NCBI RefSeq assembly: GCF_001439815.1
Contig: NZ_JYLM01000002.1
Coordinates: 496,001-560,000, forward strand
Source of the DNA: Pseudomonas orientalis
Lineage (GTDB): Bacteria; Pseudomonadota; Gammaproteobacteria; Pseudomonadales; Pseudomonadaceae
Reading direction: 5' to 3'
DNA: 64,000 nt
Shown: in pieces, positions 36,562-45,810 of the stretch
How positions within the stretch are numbered: position 1 is the stretch's first letter
Layout of the letters: each line of letters opens with the position of its first letter
Notes under the pieces: model-generated
Databases searched by the model: none
What the model was told of the DNA's origin: nothing
The model's input: the letters and a program-made list of their open reading frames with translations, nothing else
Program-made: the position numbers and the translations under genes

Positions 36562-36747
36562 TTACTTGCCTTTCGGCCGCTTGCTCGACGCGTGACCGGC
36601 TTCGTCCACGAACACTTCGGCCACTGCAATCGCCATGCTTTCGGTCTCGAAAACGCCCGCGACGCTGTCGCCATGGAAGTTGATCAAGTGCCAGCCGTCC
36701 GCACGTTGGGTGATCAGGTAGCCGTTTACGCCTTTTGGTTCTGACAT
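36562..36747 (-). CDS. Hypothetical protein (61 aa)
   Basis: A 61-residue protein (MSEPKGVNGYLITQRADGWH...) with a basic C-terminus, SSKRPKGK. Its own terminator 20 bases downstream supports a real gene. Not recognised. Confidence 0.65.
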   Translation of the reverse strand: MSEPKGVNGYLITQRADGWHLINFHGDSVAGVFETESMAIAVAEVFVDEAGHASSKRPKGK

Positions 36748-37046
36748 CTAATTAGCAATCTCGTAAGCTGATTCAAGGGTGCAATGATAGCCGTAAATAC
36801 CACGGGGTTGCCCAAGTAATTCAAGTCCGGTGCCGGGCTTCGAAAAGCGTGCTACAAGGGATCAGGCCCTTTGAAAAATCAGCGCTTGAGCACCGGTCAG
36901 CCTGTCGGTTGAAAGATCGGCGGAACTTACGCCGACATTTTTTCTCTATGATGACATCGCGGCGCCAGCAGGACCCATTGTAAGGTGACTGCGGCCTGAT
37001 TAGACTGCGCCGAATTCCGTACGTACAGCCCTTTGTAAGGACTCAT

Positions 37047-37886
37047 ATGATCAAGAAATGCTTGTTCCCAGCAGCCGGTTACGGCACTCGCTTCCTGCCA
37101 GCGACCAAAGCCATGCCCAAAGAGATGCTGCCGGTGGTGAACAAGCCACTGATTCAGTACGGCGTCGAAGAGGCACTGGATGCCGGCTTGAATGAAATCT
37201 CCATCGTGACCGGCCGCGGCAAGCGCGCACTGGAAGACCACTTCGACATCAGCTATGAGTTGGAAAACCAGATCAAGGGCACTGACAAGGAAAAATACCT
37301 GGTCGGTATTCGCAAGCTGCTCGACGAATGCTCGTTCTCCTACACCCGTCAGACCCAGATGAAAGGCCTCGGCCACGCCATCCTCACCGGTCGCCCGCTG
37401 ATCGGTGACGAGCCGTTCGCCGTGGTACTGGCCGATGACCTGTGCGTTAACCTGGAAGGTGACGGTGTGCTGACCCAGATGGTCAAGCTCTACCAGAAAT
37501 ACCGCTGCACCATCGTCGCGGTGATGGAAGTCAACCCGACGGAAACCAACAAATACGGCGTGATCGCCGGTGACGACATTGGTGATGGCCTGATCCGCGT
37601 GCGTGACATGGTCGAAAAGCCTGCGCCGGAAGATGCCCCGTCGAACCTGGCGATCATCGGCCGCTACATCCTGACCCCGGACATCTTCAAGCTGATCGAA
37701 GAAACCGAGCCAGGCAAGGGCGGCGAAATCCAGATCACCGACGCCCTGCTCAAGCAAGCCAAAGACGGTTGCGTGATTGCCTACAAGTTCAAGGGCCAGC
37801 GTTTCGACTGCGGCGGCGCTGAAGGTTATATCGAAGCGACCAACTTCTGCTACGAGCACTTCTACAAGACTGGCAAGGCGTACTGA
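37047..37886 (+). CDS. galU: UTP-glucose-1-phosphate uridylyltransferase GalU
   Basis: A 279-residue nucleotidyltransferase that makes UDP-glucose for surface polysaccharides. The signature [20 protein letters not shown] lies at the N-terminus and [13 protein letters not shown] in the middle; length is normal. AAGGA precedes the ATG. The 300-base upstream gap (36748-37046) shows no gene and should hold its promoter. Confidence 0.95.
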   Translation: MIKKCLFPAAGYGTRFLPATKAMPKEMLPVVNKPLIQYGVEEALDAGLNEISIVTGRGKRALEDHFDISYELENQIKGTDKEKYLVGIRKLLDECSFSYTRQTQMKGLGHAILTGRPLIGDEPFAVVLADDLCVNLEGDGVLTQMVKLYQKYRCTIVAVMEVNPTETNKYGVIAGDDIGDGLIRVRDMVEKPAPEDAPSNLAIIGRYILTPDIFKLIEETEPGKGGEIQITDALLKQAKDGCVIAYKFKGQRFDCGGAEGYIEATNFCYEHFYKTGKAY

Positions 37887-37914
37887 TTTCACCCTTGCTC
37901 ATCTGTTTCAAGTG

Positions 37915-37938
37915 AAAGCCACCCCCGGGTGGCTTTTT
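37915..37938 (+). terminator. Rho-independent terminator of galU
   Basis: AAAGCCACCC-CCGGGTGGCTTTTT immediately after galU. Confidence 0.85.
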
Positions 37939-37992
37939 CGTTTTTCAGCCCCATGTAAGTCGGTATGCTGGTGTCCTGCCGAGGAGAATGAA

Positions 37993-39351
37993 ATGGCCTA
38001 CGATTTTGACCTGTATGTAATTGGCGCCGGTTCCGGCGGTGTACGCGCGGCGCGCTTTGCCGCAGGCTTTGGCGCCAAGGTGGCCGTGGCGGAAAGCCGC
38101 TACCTGGGTGGTACCTGTGTGAATGTCGGTTGCGTGCCGAAAAAACTGTTGGTGTACGGCGCGCATTTTGCCGAAGACTTCGAACAGGCCAGCGGTTTTG
38201 GCTGGTCGTTGGGCGAGGCGAACTTTGACTGGGCGACCCTGATCGCCAACAAAGACCGGGAGATCAACCGTCTCAACGGTATCTACCGCAACCTGCTGGT
38301 CAACAGCGGCGTGACCCTGCACGAAGGGCATGCGCGCCTGGTCGATCCGCATCAGGTGGAGATCAATGGCGAGCGCTTCAGCGCCAAACACGTTCTGATC
38401 GCCACGGGCGGCTGGCCGCAAATCCCGGACATTCCAGGCCGCGAGCATGCCATTGGCTCCAACGAAGCCTTCTTTCTCAAAGAGCTGCCAACGCGCGTGC
38501 TGGTGGTGGGCGGTGGCTACATCGCCGTTGAGTTCGCGGGCATTTTCCATGGCTTGGGCGCACAGACCTCGTTGCTGTATCGCGGCGACCTGTTCCTACG
38601 CGGCTTCGATGGCGCGGTGCGCAAGCACTTGCAGGAAGAGCTGACCAAGCGCGGCCTGGACCTGCAGTTCAATGCCGACATCGAGCGCATCGACAAGCAA
38701 GCCGATGGCAGTCTAAAGGCCACCTTGAAAGATGGTCGTGTCCTGGAAGCCGATTGCGTGTTCTACGCCACCGGCCGGCGTCCGATGCTGGACAACCTGG
38801 GCCTGGAAAATACCGGCGTCACCCTTGATGAGCGTGGCTTCGTCAGCGTGGACGAGCTGTATCAAACCGCCGAGCCGTCGATCCTGGCCATTGGCGATGT
38901 GATCGGCCGCGTGCAATTGACCCCGGTTGCCCTGGCCGAAGGCATGGCCGTGGCCCGTCGTCTGTTCAAGCCCGAGCACTACCGTCCGGTGGATTACGCG
39001 ATGATCCCGACGGCGGTGTTCAGCCTGCCGAATATCGGCACGGTGGGCCTTACGGAAGAGGAGGCGAGGAAGAACGGCCACAAGGTGCAGATCTTCGAAA
39101 GCCGCTTCCGGCCCATGAAGCTGACCCTGACGGACTGCCAGGAAAAGACCCTGATGAAGCTGGTGGTCGACGCCGACACCGACAAAGTGCTGGGCTGCCA
39201 CATGGTCGGGCCCGATGCCGGCGAAATCGTGCAGGGTCTGGCGATCGCGCTCAAGGCGGGCGCGACCAAACAGCATTTCGACGAGACCATTGGCGTGCAC
39301 CCGACGGCGGCCGAAGAGTTCGTCACCATGCGCACGCCTGTGGCGGGCTGA
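37993..39351 (+). CDS. gor: Glutathione reductase
   Basis: A 452-residue FAD/NADPH disulfide reductase. FAD site [19 protein letters not shown], redox disulfide [18 protein letters not shown] site [13 protein letters not shown], and C-terminal catalytic HPTAAEEFV are all intact. GAGGAG lies ahead of the ATG. Its stop abuts the convergent kfrA-like gene with no gap. Confidence 0.95.
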   Translation: MAYDFDLYVIGAGSGGVRAARFAAGFGAKVAVAESRYLGGTCVNVGCVPKKLLVYGAHFAEDFEQASGFGWSLGEANFDWATLIANKDREINRLNGIYRNLLVNSGVTLHEGHARLVDPHQVEINGERFSAKHVLIATGGWPQIPDIPGREHAIGSNEAFFLKELPTRVLVVGGGYIAVEFAGIFHGLGAQTSLLYRGDLFLRGFDGAVRKHLQEELTKRGLDLQFNADIERIDKQADGSLKATLKDGRVLEADCVFYATGRRPMLDNLGLENTGVTLDERGFVSVDELYQTAEPSILAIGDVIGRVQLTPVALAEGMAVARRLFKPEHYRPVDYAMIPTAVFSLPNIGTVGLTEEEARKNGHKVQIFESRFRPMKLTLTDCQEKTLMKLVVDADTDKVLGCHMVGPDAGEIVQGLAIALKAGATKQHFDETIGVHPTAAEEFVTMRTPVAG

Positions 39352-40359
39352 TCAGGTTTCGGGCGTTGCCTCTGGCGTCGTTGCAACGACGGCAGCCAGG
39401 CGCAGCGCTTCAATGCTGGCCTGGGCCTTGATCAGGTCCAGCTCCAGCGCCTTGCTGGCCTGCTGATGTTCAACCAGTGCCGCCTGGCGTGACTGGCTTT
39501 CCAGCAGTGCCACCCGCAAGCGCTCCTGGAGCAGCGTGCGTTCGCTGTCGACCTGGCTGATTTTCTCGTTCAGTTCGAGCTGCAAGGCCTGGTCTTTGCG
39601 CAGTTGCTCCTGCAGTGCGTTCAGCTCTCTCGTGGTCACCCGCTGCTCAATCAACAAGCGTTCGTTGTCCCGATGCAATTGGGTGATTTCATCCTGGCGC
39701 ACCAGTGCGCTCTGCTGGGCCTGGCGCAGTTCGGCCTGGACCTGTTGCAACTGACCTTCATGACGACGCTGCTCCTGCTCACGCTGCTCCTTGACTGCAT
39801 TGCGGTAATGCTCAAGGGCATCGCGGGCGTGCAGGTGCTTGTCTTCCAGGGAGCGAATCTGCTCGTCCTTGTCCTTGATCCTCAGTTCGTAATCGCTGCA
39901 CGCCTGGCTTAGACCGGCGTTGCGCGTCTGCTCGGTCTGCAGGCTGGTGCTGGCGGTTTGCAGGGCGGCGCTTTCCTCGGCGAGGGCGGCGGCCTGGATA
40001 TCGAACTGCTGTTGCAACTGGTCGTGTGCTTGCTGCAGCGCTTCAAGTTGAGTGAGCAGGGCGCTTTTGTGTTGCTCAAACTGCGCCAGCGCCAGATCGA
40101 TGGGCTCTTGGGCCTTGTCTTTCAGGCGCTGGGCGAGCCGTGCCACCAACTCACCCAGCTCATCGTCGATGGGGGCTTCGGTGATGGTTTGGCGGGTCTC
40201 GCTTTCGTCCAGCTCCTTCAGATAGCGATGAATGGTGGTTTTCGAGCCGGTATTGCCCATCTCGATGCGCACGGCGTCGATGCTGGGGTTTTCGCCACGG
40301 GCGAGGATTGCCAGACGTGCCGTCTGAACGACTGCTTTGTTTATGCCACCGCGAGCCAT
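39352..40359 (-). CDS. KfrA-like DNA-binding coiled-coil protein
   Basis: A 335-residue protein with an N-terminal KfrA-type helix-turn-helix (residues about 5-60; PSIDAVRIEMGNTGSKTTIHR) followed by a very long coiled coil (about 75-320) rich in Gln, Leu, Glu and Ala. KfrA on IncP plasmids autoregulates and aids partition. Here it is chromosomal, divergent from a tyrosine recombinase, with palindromes in the shared upstream region. Confidence 0.82.
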   Translation of the reverse strand: MARGGINKAVVQTARLAILARGENPSIDAVRIEMGNTGSKTTIHRYLKELDESETRQTITEAPIDDELGELVARLAQRLKDKAQEPIDLALAQFEQHKSALLTQLEALQQAHDQLQQQFDIQAAALAEESAALQTASTSLQTEQTRNAGLSQACSDYELRIKDKDEQIRSLEDKHLHARDALEHYRNAVKEQREQEQRRHEGQLQQVQAELRQAQQSALVRQDEITQLHRDNERLLIEQRVTTRELNALQEQLRKDQALQLELNEKISQVDSERTLLQERLRVALLESQSRQAALVEHQQASKALELDLIKAQASIEALRLAAVVATTPEATPET

Positions 40360-40391
40360 GGGGTCTCCGTCGATTTCGTACTGTGGTACAG

Positions 40392-40409
40392 AGTATGTAT
40401 TTACATACT
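40392..40409. promoter_or_regulatory. Perfect palindrome upstream of the kfrA-like gene
   Basis: AGTATGTA-TT-TACATACT, 33 bases ahead of the kfrA-like start; a good candidate autoregulatory operator. Confidence 0.6.
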
Positions 40410-40413
40410 ATAA

Positions 40414-40444
40414 CATGATTAAAAAATGCTTTGAAATCATGATT
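40414..40444. promoter_or_regulatory. Second dyad in the kfrA-int intergenic region
   Basis: CATGATT (40414-40420) and AATCATG (40435-40441) form an inverted repeat; the right arm is also part of the small palindrome AATCATGATT. AT-rich and next to the first palindrome. Confidence 0.45.
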
Positions 40445-40530
40445 TAACGGATGGGATATTGGCGTATTATCCCGTGTCATAAGCTTTTTGGACGCCATTA
40501 TGGGCGTGAGCAGTACGAATGGGCCCCGCC

Positions 40531-41463
40531 ATGAGTGATCTTGATCGTTACCTCGACGCCGCCACCCGCGATAACACCCGCCGTAGCTACCGCGCAGCCA
40601 TCGAGCATTTCGAAGTGAGTTGGGGTGGGTTCCTGCCCGCCACCAGCGACAGCGTGGCGCGCTATCTGGTCGCGCATGCGGGCGTGCTGGCCGTCAACAC
40701 CCTGAAGTTGCGCCTGTCCGCGCTGGCGCAGTGGCACACCAGCCAAGGGTTTGCCGATCCGACCAAGGCGCCGGTGGTGCGCAAGGTGCTCAAGGGCATT
40801 CGCGCCGTGCACCCGGCGCGGGAGCGGCAGGCCGAGCCGTTGCAGCTCAAGCACCTGGAGCAGGTGGTGGCCTCGCTTGAGCTGGAGGCCAGGGAGGCCG
40901 GCGATAATCAGGACAGGCCGCGTCTGCTACGGGCCAAACGCGACACTGCACTGATCCTGCTGGGCTTCTGGCGTGGGTTTCGCAGCGATGAGCTCTGTCG
41001 CTTGAGCATCGAGCATGTCCAGGCAGTGCCTGGGGCCGGCATCAGCCTGTATTTGCCGCGCAGCAAAAGTGACCGCGACAACCTTGGCAAGACCTACCAC
41101 ACACCTGCACTGCTGCGCCTGTGCCCGGTGCAGGCGTACAGCGAGTGGCTCAGTGCCTCGGCATTGGTGCGCGGCCCGGTGTTTCGCGGCATCGATCGCT
41201 GGGGCAACCTGGGGGAGGAGGGGCTGCACCCCAACAGCGTGATTCCGTTATTGCGCCAAGCGCTGGAACGCGCGGGCATCCCCGCCGATCAGTACACCAG
41301 CCATTCCCTGCGCCGCGGCTTCGCTACCTGGGCCCATCGCAGCGGCTGGGATCTGAAGTCATTGATGAGTTACGTCGGCTGGAGCGACATGAAATCGGCC
41401 ATGCGCTATGTTGAAGCGACGCCCTTTCTCGGCATGACCTTGGCGACCCAGCCGCTGTTATGA
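40531..41463 (+). CDS. Lone tyrosine recombinase / site-specific integrase
   Basis: A 310-residue integrase. The N-terminal SAM-like core-binding domain (about 5-95) precedes a complete catalytic set: R151 in FRSDEL, H258-x2-R261 in HSLRRGF, W284 in VGWSD and Y293 in MRYVEA. No phage, transposon or attachment-site genes adjoin, so it is either a resident recombinase or the remains of an element. An in-frame ATG four codons upstream is possible. Confidence 0.88.
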   Translation: MSDLDRYLDAATRDNTRRSYRAAIEHFEVSWGGFLPATSDSVARYLVAHAGVLAVNTLKLRLSALAQWHTSQGFADPTKAPVVRKVLKGIRAVHPARERQAEPLQLKHLEQVVASLELEAREAGDNQDRPRLLRAKRDTALILLGFWRGFRSDELCRLSIEHVQAVPGAGISLYLPRSKSDRDNLGKTYHTPALLRLCPVQAYSEWLSASALVRGPVFRGIDRWGNLGEEGLHPNSVIPLLRQALERAGIPADQYTSHSLRRGFATWAHRSGWDLKSLMSYVGWSDMKSAMRYVEATPFLGMTLATQPLL

Positions 41464-41607
41464 GATTTCTTCTATTAATACAGTCATCTGATAGAGAAAC
41501 CCAATCGTCAGCATCAGGTTTGCCAATGAGCCATCGTCGCCAAGAGTGGGTAGGATTCATCCCATCAACTTATTAAGCCTTTCTACAAACCTGACGGAGA
41601 GTCAACG

Positions 41608-42171
41608 ATGCCTATCATCAACAGCCAAGTAAAACCGTTTAAAGCCACCGCTTTCAAAAACGGCAGCTTCGTCGATGTGACCGACGCTGACCTGAAAGGC
41701 AAGTGGTCTGTGGTGTTCTTCTACCCAGCCGACTTTACCTTCGTTTGCCCGACCGAACTGGAAGACCTGGCTGACAACTACGCCGAATTCCAGAAACTGG
41801 GCGTGGAAATCTACAGTGTGTCCACCGACACCCACTTTGCCCACGCTGCCTGGCACAACACGTCGCCAGCCATCGGCAAGATCCAGTACACAATGATCGG
41901 CGACCCGACCCTGACCATCTCGCGCAACTTCGACGTACTGATCGAAGAAGCCGGCCTGGCGGACCGCGGTACGTTCGTGATCAACCCGGAAGGCCAGATC
42001 AAGATCGTTGAGCTGAACGACGGCGGTGTTGGCCGTGACGCGTCCGAGCTGCTGCGCAAGATCAAGGCTGCCCAGTACGTGGCTGCCCACCCGGGCGAAG
42101 TGTGCCCGGCCAAGTGGAAAGAAGGCGAGGCTACCCTGGCTCCGTCCCTGGACCTGGTCGGCAAGATCTAA
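41608..42171 (+). CDS. ahpC: Alkyl hydroperoxide reductase, peroxiredoxin AhpC
   Basis: A 187-residue typical 2-Cys peroxiredoxin reducing H2O2 and organic peroxides. Peroxidatic cysteine in [15 protein letters not shown], resolving cysteine in [21 protein letters not shown] site precedes the ATG. OxyR control is usual for this family, but I could not make out a clean OxyR site upstream. Confidence 0.96.
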   Translation: MPIINSQVKPFKATAFKNGSFVDVTDADLKGKWSVVFFYPADFTFVCPTELEDLADNYAEFQKLGVEIYSVSTDTHFAHAAWHNTSPAIGKIQYTMIGDPTLTISRNFDVLIEEAGLADRGTFVINPEGQIKIVELNDGGVGRDASELLRKIKAAQYVAAHPGEVCPAKWKEGEATLAPSLDLVGKI

Positions 42172-42229
42172 GTCTGTGAAGTCTCAAGGGCGGGTATCCG
42201 CACCTACCCAGTAAGCTGCAACCGCCCTC

Positions 42230-42267
42230 AAAAACGCCCGGGCGAGATTCGCTCGGGCGTTTTTTTA
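42230..42267 (+). terminator. Terminator between ahpC and ahpF
   Basis: AAAAACGCCCG and CGGGCGTTTTTTT arms; it should lower ahpF expression relative to ahpC. Confidence 0.85.
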
Positions 42268-42292
42268 CCCAGAATTAAAGGAAATCGCCCGT

Positions 42293-43858
42293 ATGTTGGA
42301 CGCCAATCTTAAAGCTCAGTTGAAGTCATACCTGGAGCGGGTTACCCAGCCGATCGAGATCGTCGCTTCCCTCGATGACGGCGCGAAATCCGAGGAAATG
42401 CTCGCTCTTTTGCAGGACGTAGCCAGCCTCTCCACGCTGATTACCCTGCACTCCGATGGCAATGATGCGCGCAAGCCGTCGTTCTCCATCAACCGCCCGG
42501 GTGCCGAGATCAGCCTGCGTTTCGCCGGCATCCCCATGGGCCATGAATTCACGTCCCTGGTGCTGGCCCTGCTGCAAGTCGGTGGCCATCCGTCCAAGGC
42601 CAGTGTCGAAGTGATTGAACAGATCCGTGCCTTGAAAGGCGAGTTCAGCTTCGAGACTTACTTCTCGCTGTCGTGCCAGAACTGCCCCGACGTGGTCCAG
42701 GCGCTGAACCTGATGGCCGTGCTCAACCCCAACATCCGCCACGTGGCCATCGACGGCGCGCTGTTTCAGGCTGAAGTCGATGAGCGCCAGATCATGGCGG
42801 TGCCCAGTGTCTACCTTAACGGTGTAAATTTCGGCCAGGGCCGCATGGGCCTGGAAGAAATCCTCGCCAAGCTCGACACCAGCGGTATCGAAAAAGCCGC
42901 CGAGAAAATCAGCGCCAAGGATGCTTTTGATGTGCTGGTTGTCGGCGGTGGCCCAGCGGGTTCATCGGCTGCGATCTACGCGGCACGCAAAGGCATTCGC
43001 ACCGGTGTGGCTGCCGAGCGTTTTGGTGGTCAGGTGCTGGACACCATGTCCATCGAGAACTTTATCTCGGTCCAGGAAACCGAAGGCCCGAAACTGGCCA
43101 GTGCCCTGGAAGCCCACGTGCGTCAGTACGACGTGGACATCATGAACCTGCAGCGTGCCAGCAGTCTGGTGCCAGCGAAAAACCCCGGCGAGCTGCACGA
43201 AATCCGCTTCGAAAGCGGTGCGACGCTCAAGTCCAAGACCGTGATCCTGGCCACCGGCGCGCGCTGGCGTGAAATGGGTGTGCCGGGCGAGCAGGAATAC
43301 AAGGCCAAGGGCGTGTGCTTCTGCCCGCATTGCGATGGTCCGTTGTTCAAGGGCAAGCGCGTGGCGGTGATCGGCGGTGGTAACTCCGGCGTTGAAGCCG
43401 CCATCGACCTGGCCGGTATTGTCAGCCATGTCACCTTGCTCGAGTTCGACAGCAAGCTGCGCGCCGACGCTGTGTTGCAGCGCAAGCTGTACAGCCTGCC
43501 GAACGTTGATGTGATCACCAGCGCCTTGACCAGTGAAGTCAAAGGCGATGGTCAGAAAGTCACCGGTCTTGCGTATAAGGATCGCGACAGTGGCGAGTTC
43601 AAGACCATCGACCTGGAAGGCATCTTTGTACAAATCGGTTTGCTGCCTAACACCGACTGGCTCAAAGGCACTGTGGAACTGACACCTCGCGGCGAGATCA
43701 TCGTCGATGCACGTGGCGAGACTTCATTGCCGGGTGTATTCGCCGCCGGTGACGTGACGACTGTGCCGTACAAGCAGATCGTGATTGCCGTGGGCGAGGG
43801 CGCCAAGGCTTCCCTGAGTGCGTTCGACCACCTGATCCGCACGTCCGCCCCTGCGTAA
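42293..43858 (+). CDS. ahpF: Alkyl hydroperoxide reductase, flavoprotein AhpF
   Basis: A 521-residue NADH-dependent disulfide reductase that recharges AhpC. N-terminal thioredoxin-like domains with redox CQNCPD, FAD site [19 protein letters not shown], second redox centre CPHCDGP, and NADH site [17 protein letters not shown]. Full length. Confidence 0.96.
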   Translation: MLDANLKAQLKSYLERVTQPIEIVASLDDGAKSEEMLALLQDVASLSTLITLHSDGNDARKPSFSINRPGAEISLRFAGIPMGHEFTSLVLALLQVGGHPSKASVEVIEQIRALKGEFSFETYFSLSCQNCPDVVQALNLMAVLNPNIRHVAIDGALFQAEVDERQIMAVPSVYLNGVNFGQGRMGLEEILAKLDTSGIEKAAEKISAKDAFDVLVVGGGPAGSSAAIYAARKGIRTGVAAERFGGQVLDTMSIENFISVQETEGPKLASALEAHVRQYDVDIMNLQRASSLVPAKNPGELHEIRFESGATLKSKTVILATGARWREMGVPGEQEYKAKGVCFCPHCDGPLFKGKRVAVIGGGNSGVEAAIDLAGIVSHVTLLEFDSKLRADAVLQRKLYSLPNVDVITSALTSEVKGDGQKVTGLAYKDRDSGEFKTIDLEGIFVQIGLLPNTDWLKGTVELTPRGEIIVDARGETSLPGVFAAGDVTTVPYKQIVIAVGEGAKASLSAFDHLIRTSAPA

Positions 43859-43874
43859 AATCCGAAGCGCAAAT

Positions 43875-43904
43875 AAAAAACCCCATGAGTGATCATGGGG
43901 TTTT
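43875..43904. terminator. Bidirectional terminator, ahpF and gloA
   Basis: AAAAAACCCCATGA-GTGA-TCATGGGGTTTT symmetric hairpin between the convergent genes. Confidence 0.85.
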
Positions 43905-43908
43905 CTCG

Positions 43909-44430
43909 TTACATCGGTGCTGGCTGAATGATCTCAACCCAGTACGCGTCCGGGTCCTTGATAAAGGCCAGGCTTTTCATGCGGCCATCGCTCAGGCGCT
44001 TCTGGAAATCGCAGCCCAAGGCTTCGAAGCGTTCGCACGCCGCAACGATATCCGGTACCGAGATGCAGATATGGCCAAAGCCACGGGGGTCGGTATTGCC
44101 GTTGTGATAGGCGAAGTCGGCATCGTTTTCGGTGCCGTGGTTGTGGGTCAGTTCCAGGATGCCAGGAATCGACTTCATCCACTGGGTGCGCTCGGCTGCG
44201 TCAGCCGGGATCTGTGCCTTGTCCACCAGGGCCAGGAAATACAGGCTGAATTCGGCTTCCGGGAAATCGCGTTTTTCAACCAGGGAAAAACCCAGTACGC
44301 GGGTGTAGAAATCCAGCGACTTGGTGATGTCCTTGACTCGCAGCATGGTGTGGTTGAACACGAAGTTCGTGGTGGCGGTATCAGGCTGGGCAGTCACGCC
44401 GGGAAAGGTGTTCAGTTCGTGCAGGCTCAT
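43909..44430 (-). CDS. gloA: Lactoylglutathione lyase (glyoxalase I)
   Basis: A 173-residue VOC enzyme detoxifying methylglyoxal with glutathione. Metal and substrate motifs are NHTMLRVKDITKSLDFYTRVLG, LELTHNHGTEND, GFGHICISVPD and DAYWVEIIQP. The ATG at 44430 has GGAGGG upstream; the longer frame is not used. Confidence 0.93.
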   Translation of the reverse strand: MSLHELNTFPGVTAQPDTATTNFVFNHTMLRVKDITKSLDFYTRVLGFSLVEKRDFPEAEFSLYFLALVDKAQIPADAAERTQWMKSIPGILELTHNHGTENDADFAYHNGNTDPRGFGHICISVPDIVAACERFEALGCDFQKRLSDGRMKSLAFIKDPDAYWVEIIQPAPM

Positions 44431-44607
44431 GGGCCCTCCAGAAAAAATGGGGCAAAGCGGTCCCTTGGCTTGCGGCAAGCATCCGTGCAGCCGGGCCATG
44501 ATACGCAACGCCTGCCGGTGACGCCAAATGAAAAAACGTACGCGGCCCTTGCGGGCTGTGGGTCCGGGGCCGCAAACTTTGGTGCTGGAACCCTGGATGC
44601 TTTAGCA

Positions 44608-45144
44608 ATGATCGAGTGTCGTAAACCGTTGTTGAGTACCTTGTGCCTACTGCTGGCGAGCCCGCTCGTATGGGCGGCCGACCCCGAGATCCATTGGCCC
44701 AGCGGTTGGCAGGTGGAGGCGGTTGAACCCGATGCCAGCGCCGCCGGTAAGAGCCAGGCCGTGACGCGACAGCGTGCGATCAAGAATGACGAAAATGGCC
44801 AGACCTTGATGGTGATGGAGTTGACCGGTACGCCCATTGAGGCCGGGCACAAGGTTAATCTTCAAGGCGTCTTGCTGGAAATGCGTAAGTCCATTCAAAA
44901 AGATTTTGCCCAGGGCGGTTATCAAAGCGTGTGTACCAAAATGCACGCCGCTACATTGAGCCGCCTTGACGCGCTGGAAACTACTTGCGTGATTACCGAG
45001 AATGGCCGGCATGTGCTGTCGCAGACACTAGTGGCGGCGGTGGATGCGGATAAAGCCTACGTGTTTTCATATGCGGGCCAGGCGCAAGCGTACGAGGCCA
45101 GTCAGGCTGAAGTCAGTTCGGTGCGTGACAGCCTCACACTTTGA
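44608..45144 (+). CDS. DUF4946 exported protein
   Basis: A 178-residue protein with a signal peptide (LLSTLCLLLASPLVWA) and a mature domain PEIHWPSGWQVEAVEP..., consistent with DUF4946, a Pseudomonas periplasmic family of unknown function. Two cysteines (VCTKMHA, TTCVITE) may form a disulfide. Confidence 0.75.
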   Translation: MIECRKPLLSTLCLLLASPLVWAADPEIHWPSGWQVEAVEPDASAAGKSQAVTRQRAIKNDENGQTLMVMELTGTPIEAGHKVNLQGVLLEMRKSIQKDFAQGGYQSVCTKMHAATLSRLDALETTCVITENGRHVLSQTLVAAVDADKAYVFSYAGQAQAYEASQAEVSSVRDSLTL

Positions 45145-45203
45145 ATGGGTGCAGGCGAACGAATGTGAACTTTAATTTAAGTTCGTTTGCGAACCTATAA
45201 ACG

Positions 45204-45230
45204 AAAAAGCCCCGCCTGAGCGGGGCTTTC
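45204..45230. terminator. Bidirectional terminator, DUF4946 gene and mvaT
   Basis: AAAAAGCCCCGC-CTGA-GCGGGGCTTTC between the two convergent genes. Confidence 0.82.
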
Positions 45231-45246
45231 TGTTAGTGCATGTTAA

Positions 45247-45612
45247 TCAACCGCGCAGCCAGGAATCCACTTCGGCTGCGCCGTATTCTTCTTTCCAGGC
45301 TTTCAGGCCACGATGGTTGCCGCCTTTGGTCTCGATCAGCTCACCGGTGTGCGGGTTCTGGTAGACCTTGACCACGCGGGCACGGCGCTGTTTCGGTGCG
45401 GCAGCGGGCGCGGCGCCGCGTTTGGCCGGGTTTGGATCAAGGATGGAGATCACATCGCGCAGGCTTTTGTCATAGCTGCCCATCAGTTTTTTAAGTTTTT
45501 CTTCAAATTCGATTTCTTTCTTCAGCCCGGCGTCGTTCTTCAGGGATTCCAGCTGGGCAAGCTGCTCTTGAAGGGCTTTTTCTGCTGCGCGAAATTCGGC
45601 GAGTCTGGACAA
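45247..45612 (-). CDS. MvaT-family H-NS-like xenogeneic silencer
   Basis: A 121-residue MvaT/MvaU protein. The N-terminal coiled coil (about 1-60, FRAAEKALQEQLAQLESLKN) oligomerises; the C-terminal AT-hook-like domain has VYQNPHTGELIETKGGNHRG. It silences AT-rich and acquired DNA. Its own upstream region (45613-45810) is AT-rich. Confidence 0.92.
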   Translation of the reverse strand: MSRLAEFRAAEKALQEQLAQLESLKNDAGLKKEIEFEEKLKKLMGSYDKSLRDVISILDPNPAKRGAAPAAAPKQRRARVVKVYQNPHTGELIETKGGNHRGLKAWKEEYGAAEVDSWLRG

Positions 45613-45810
45613 AATCTGTACTCCAATAGTGTAGTTAGCTGATATCTATTGCGAAGAAAGCCTTAAGCCAAGAGGATTAAGCTAACTCAACGAAAACACC
45701 TGGCTTTGAGTGTATCGCCGGCACGAAAAATTGTAGTAGTTAATCCACTTCGAGTAAATCATGTCTTTTGTCTAAATAACATTCTTTCATCTGGGGCCGT
45801 CGATGGCTAT

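Noticed and set aside
40531-41463. Prophage or genomic island associated with the integrase
   Set aside because: Neighbouring genes (gor, ahpC, ahpF) are core metabolism, and no phage genes or direct-repeat attachment sites were seen.
41464-41607. OxyR binding site upstream of ahpC
   Set aside because: Only scattered ATAG/CTAT-like tetramers were found; the seven-base spacing of the consensus is not met.
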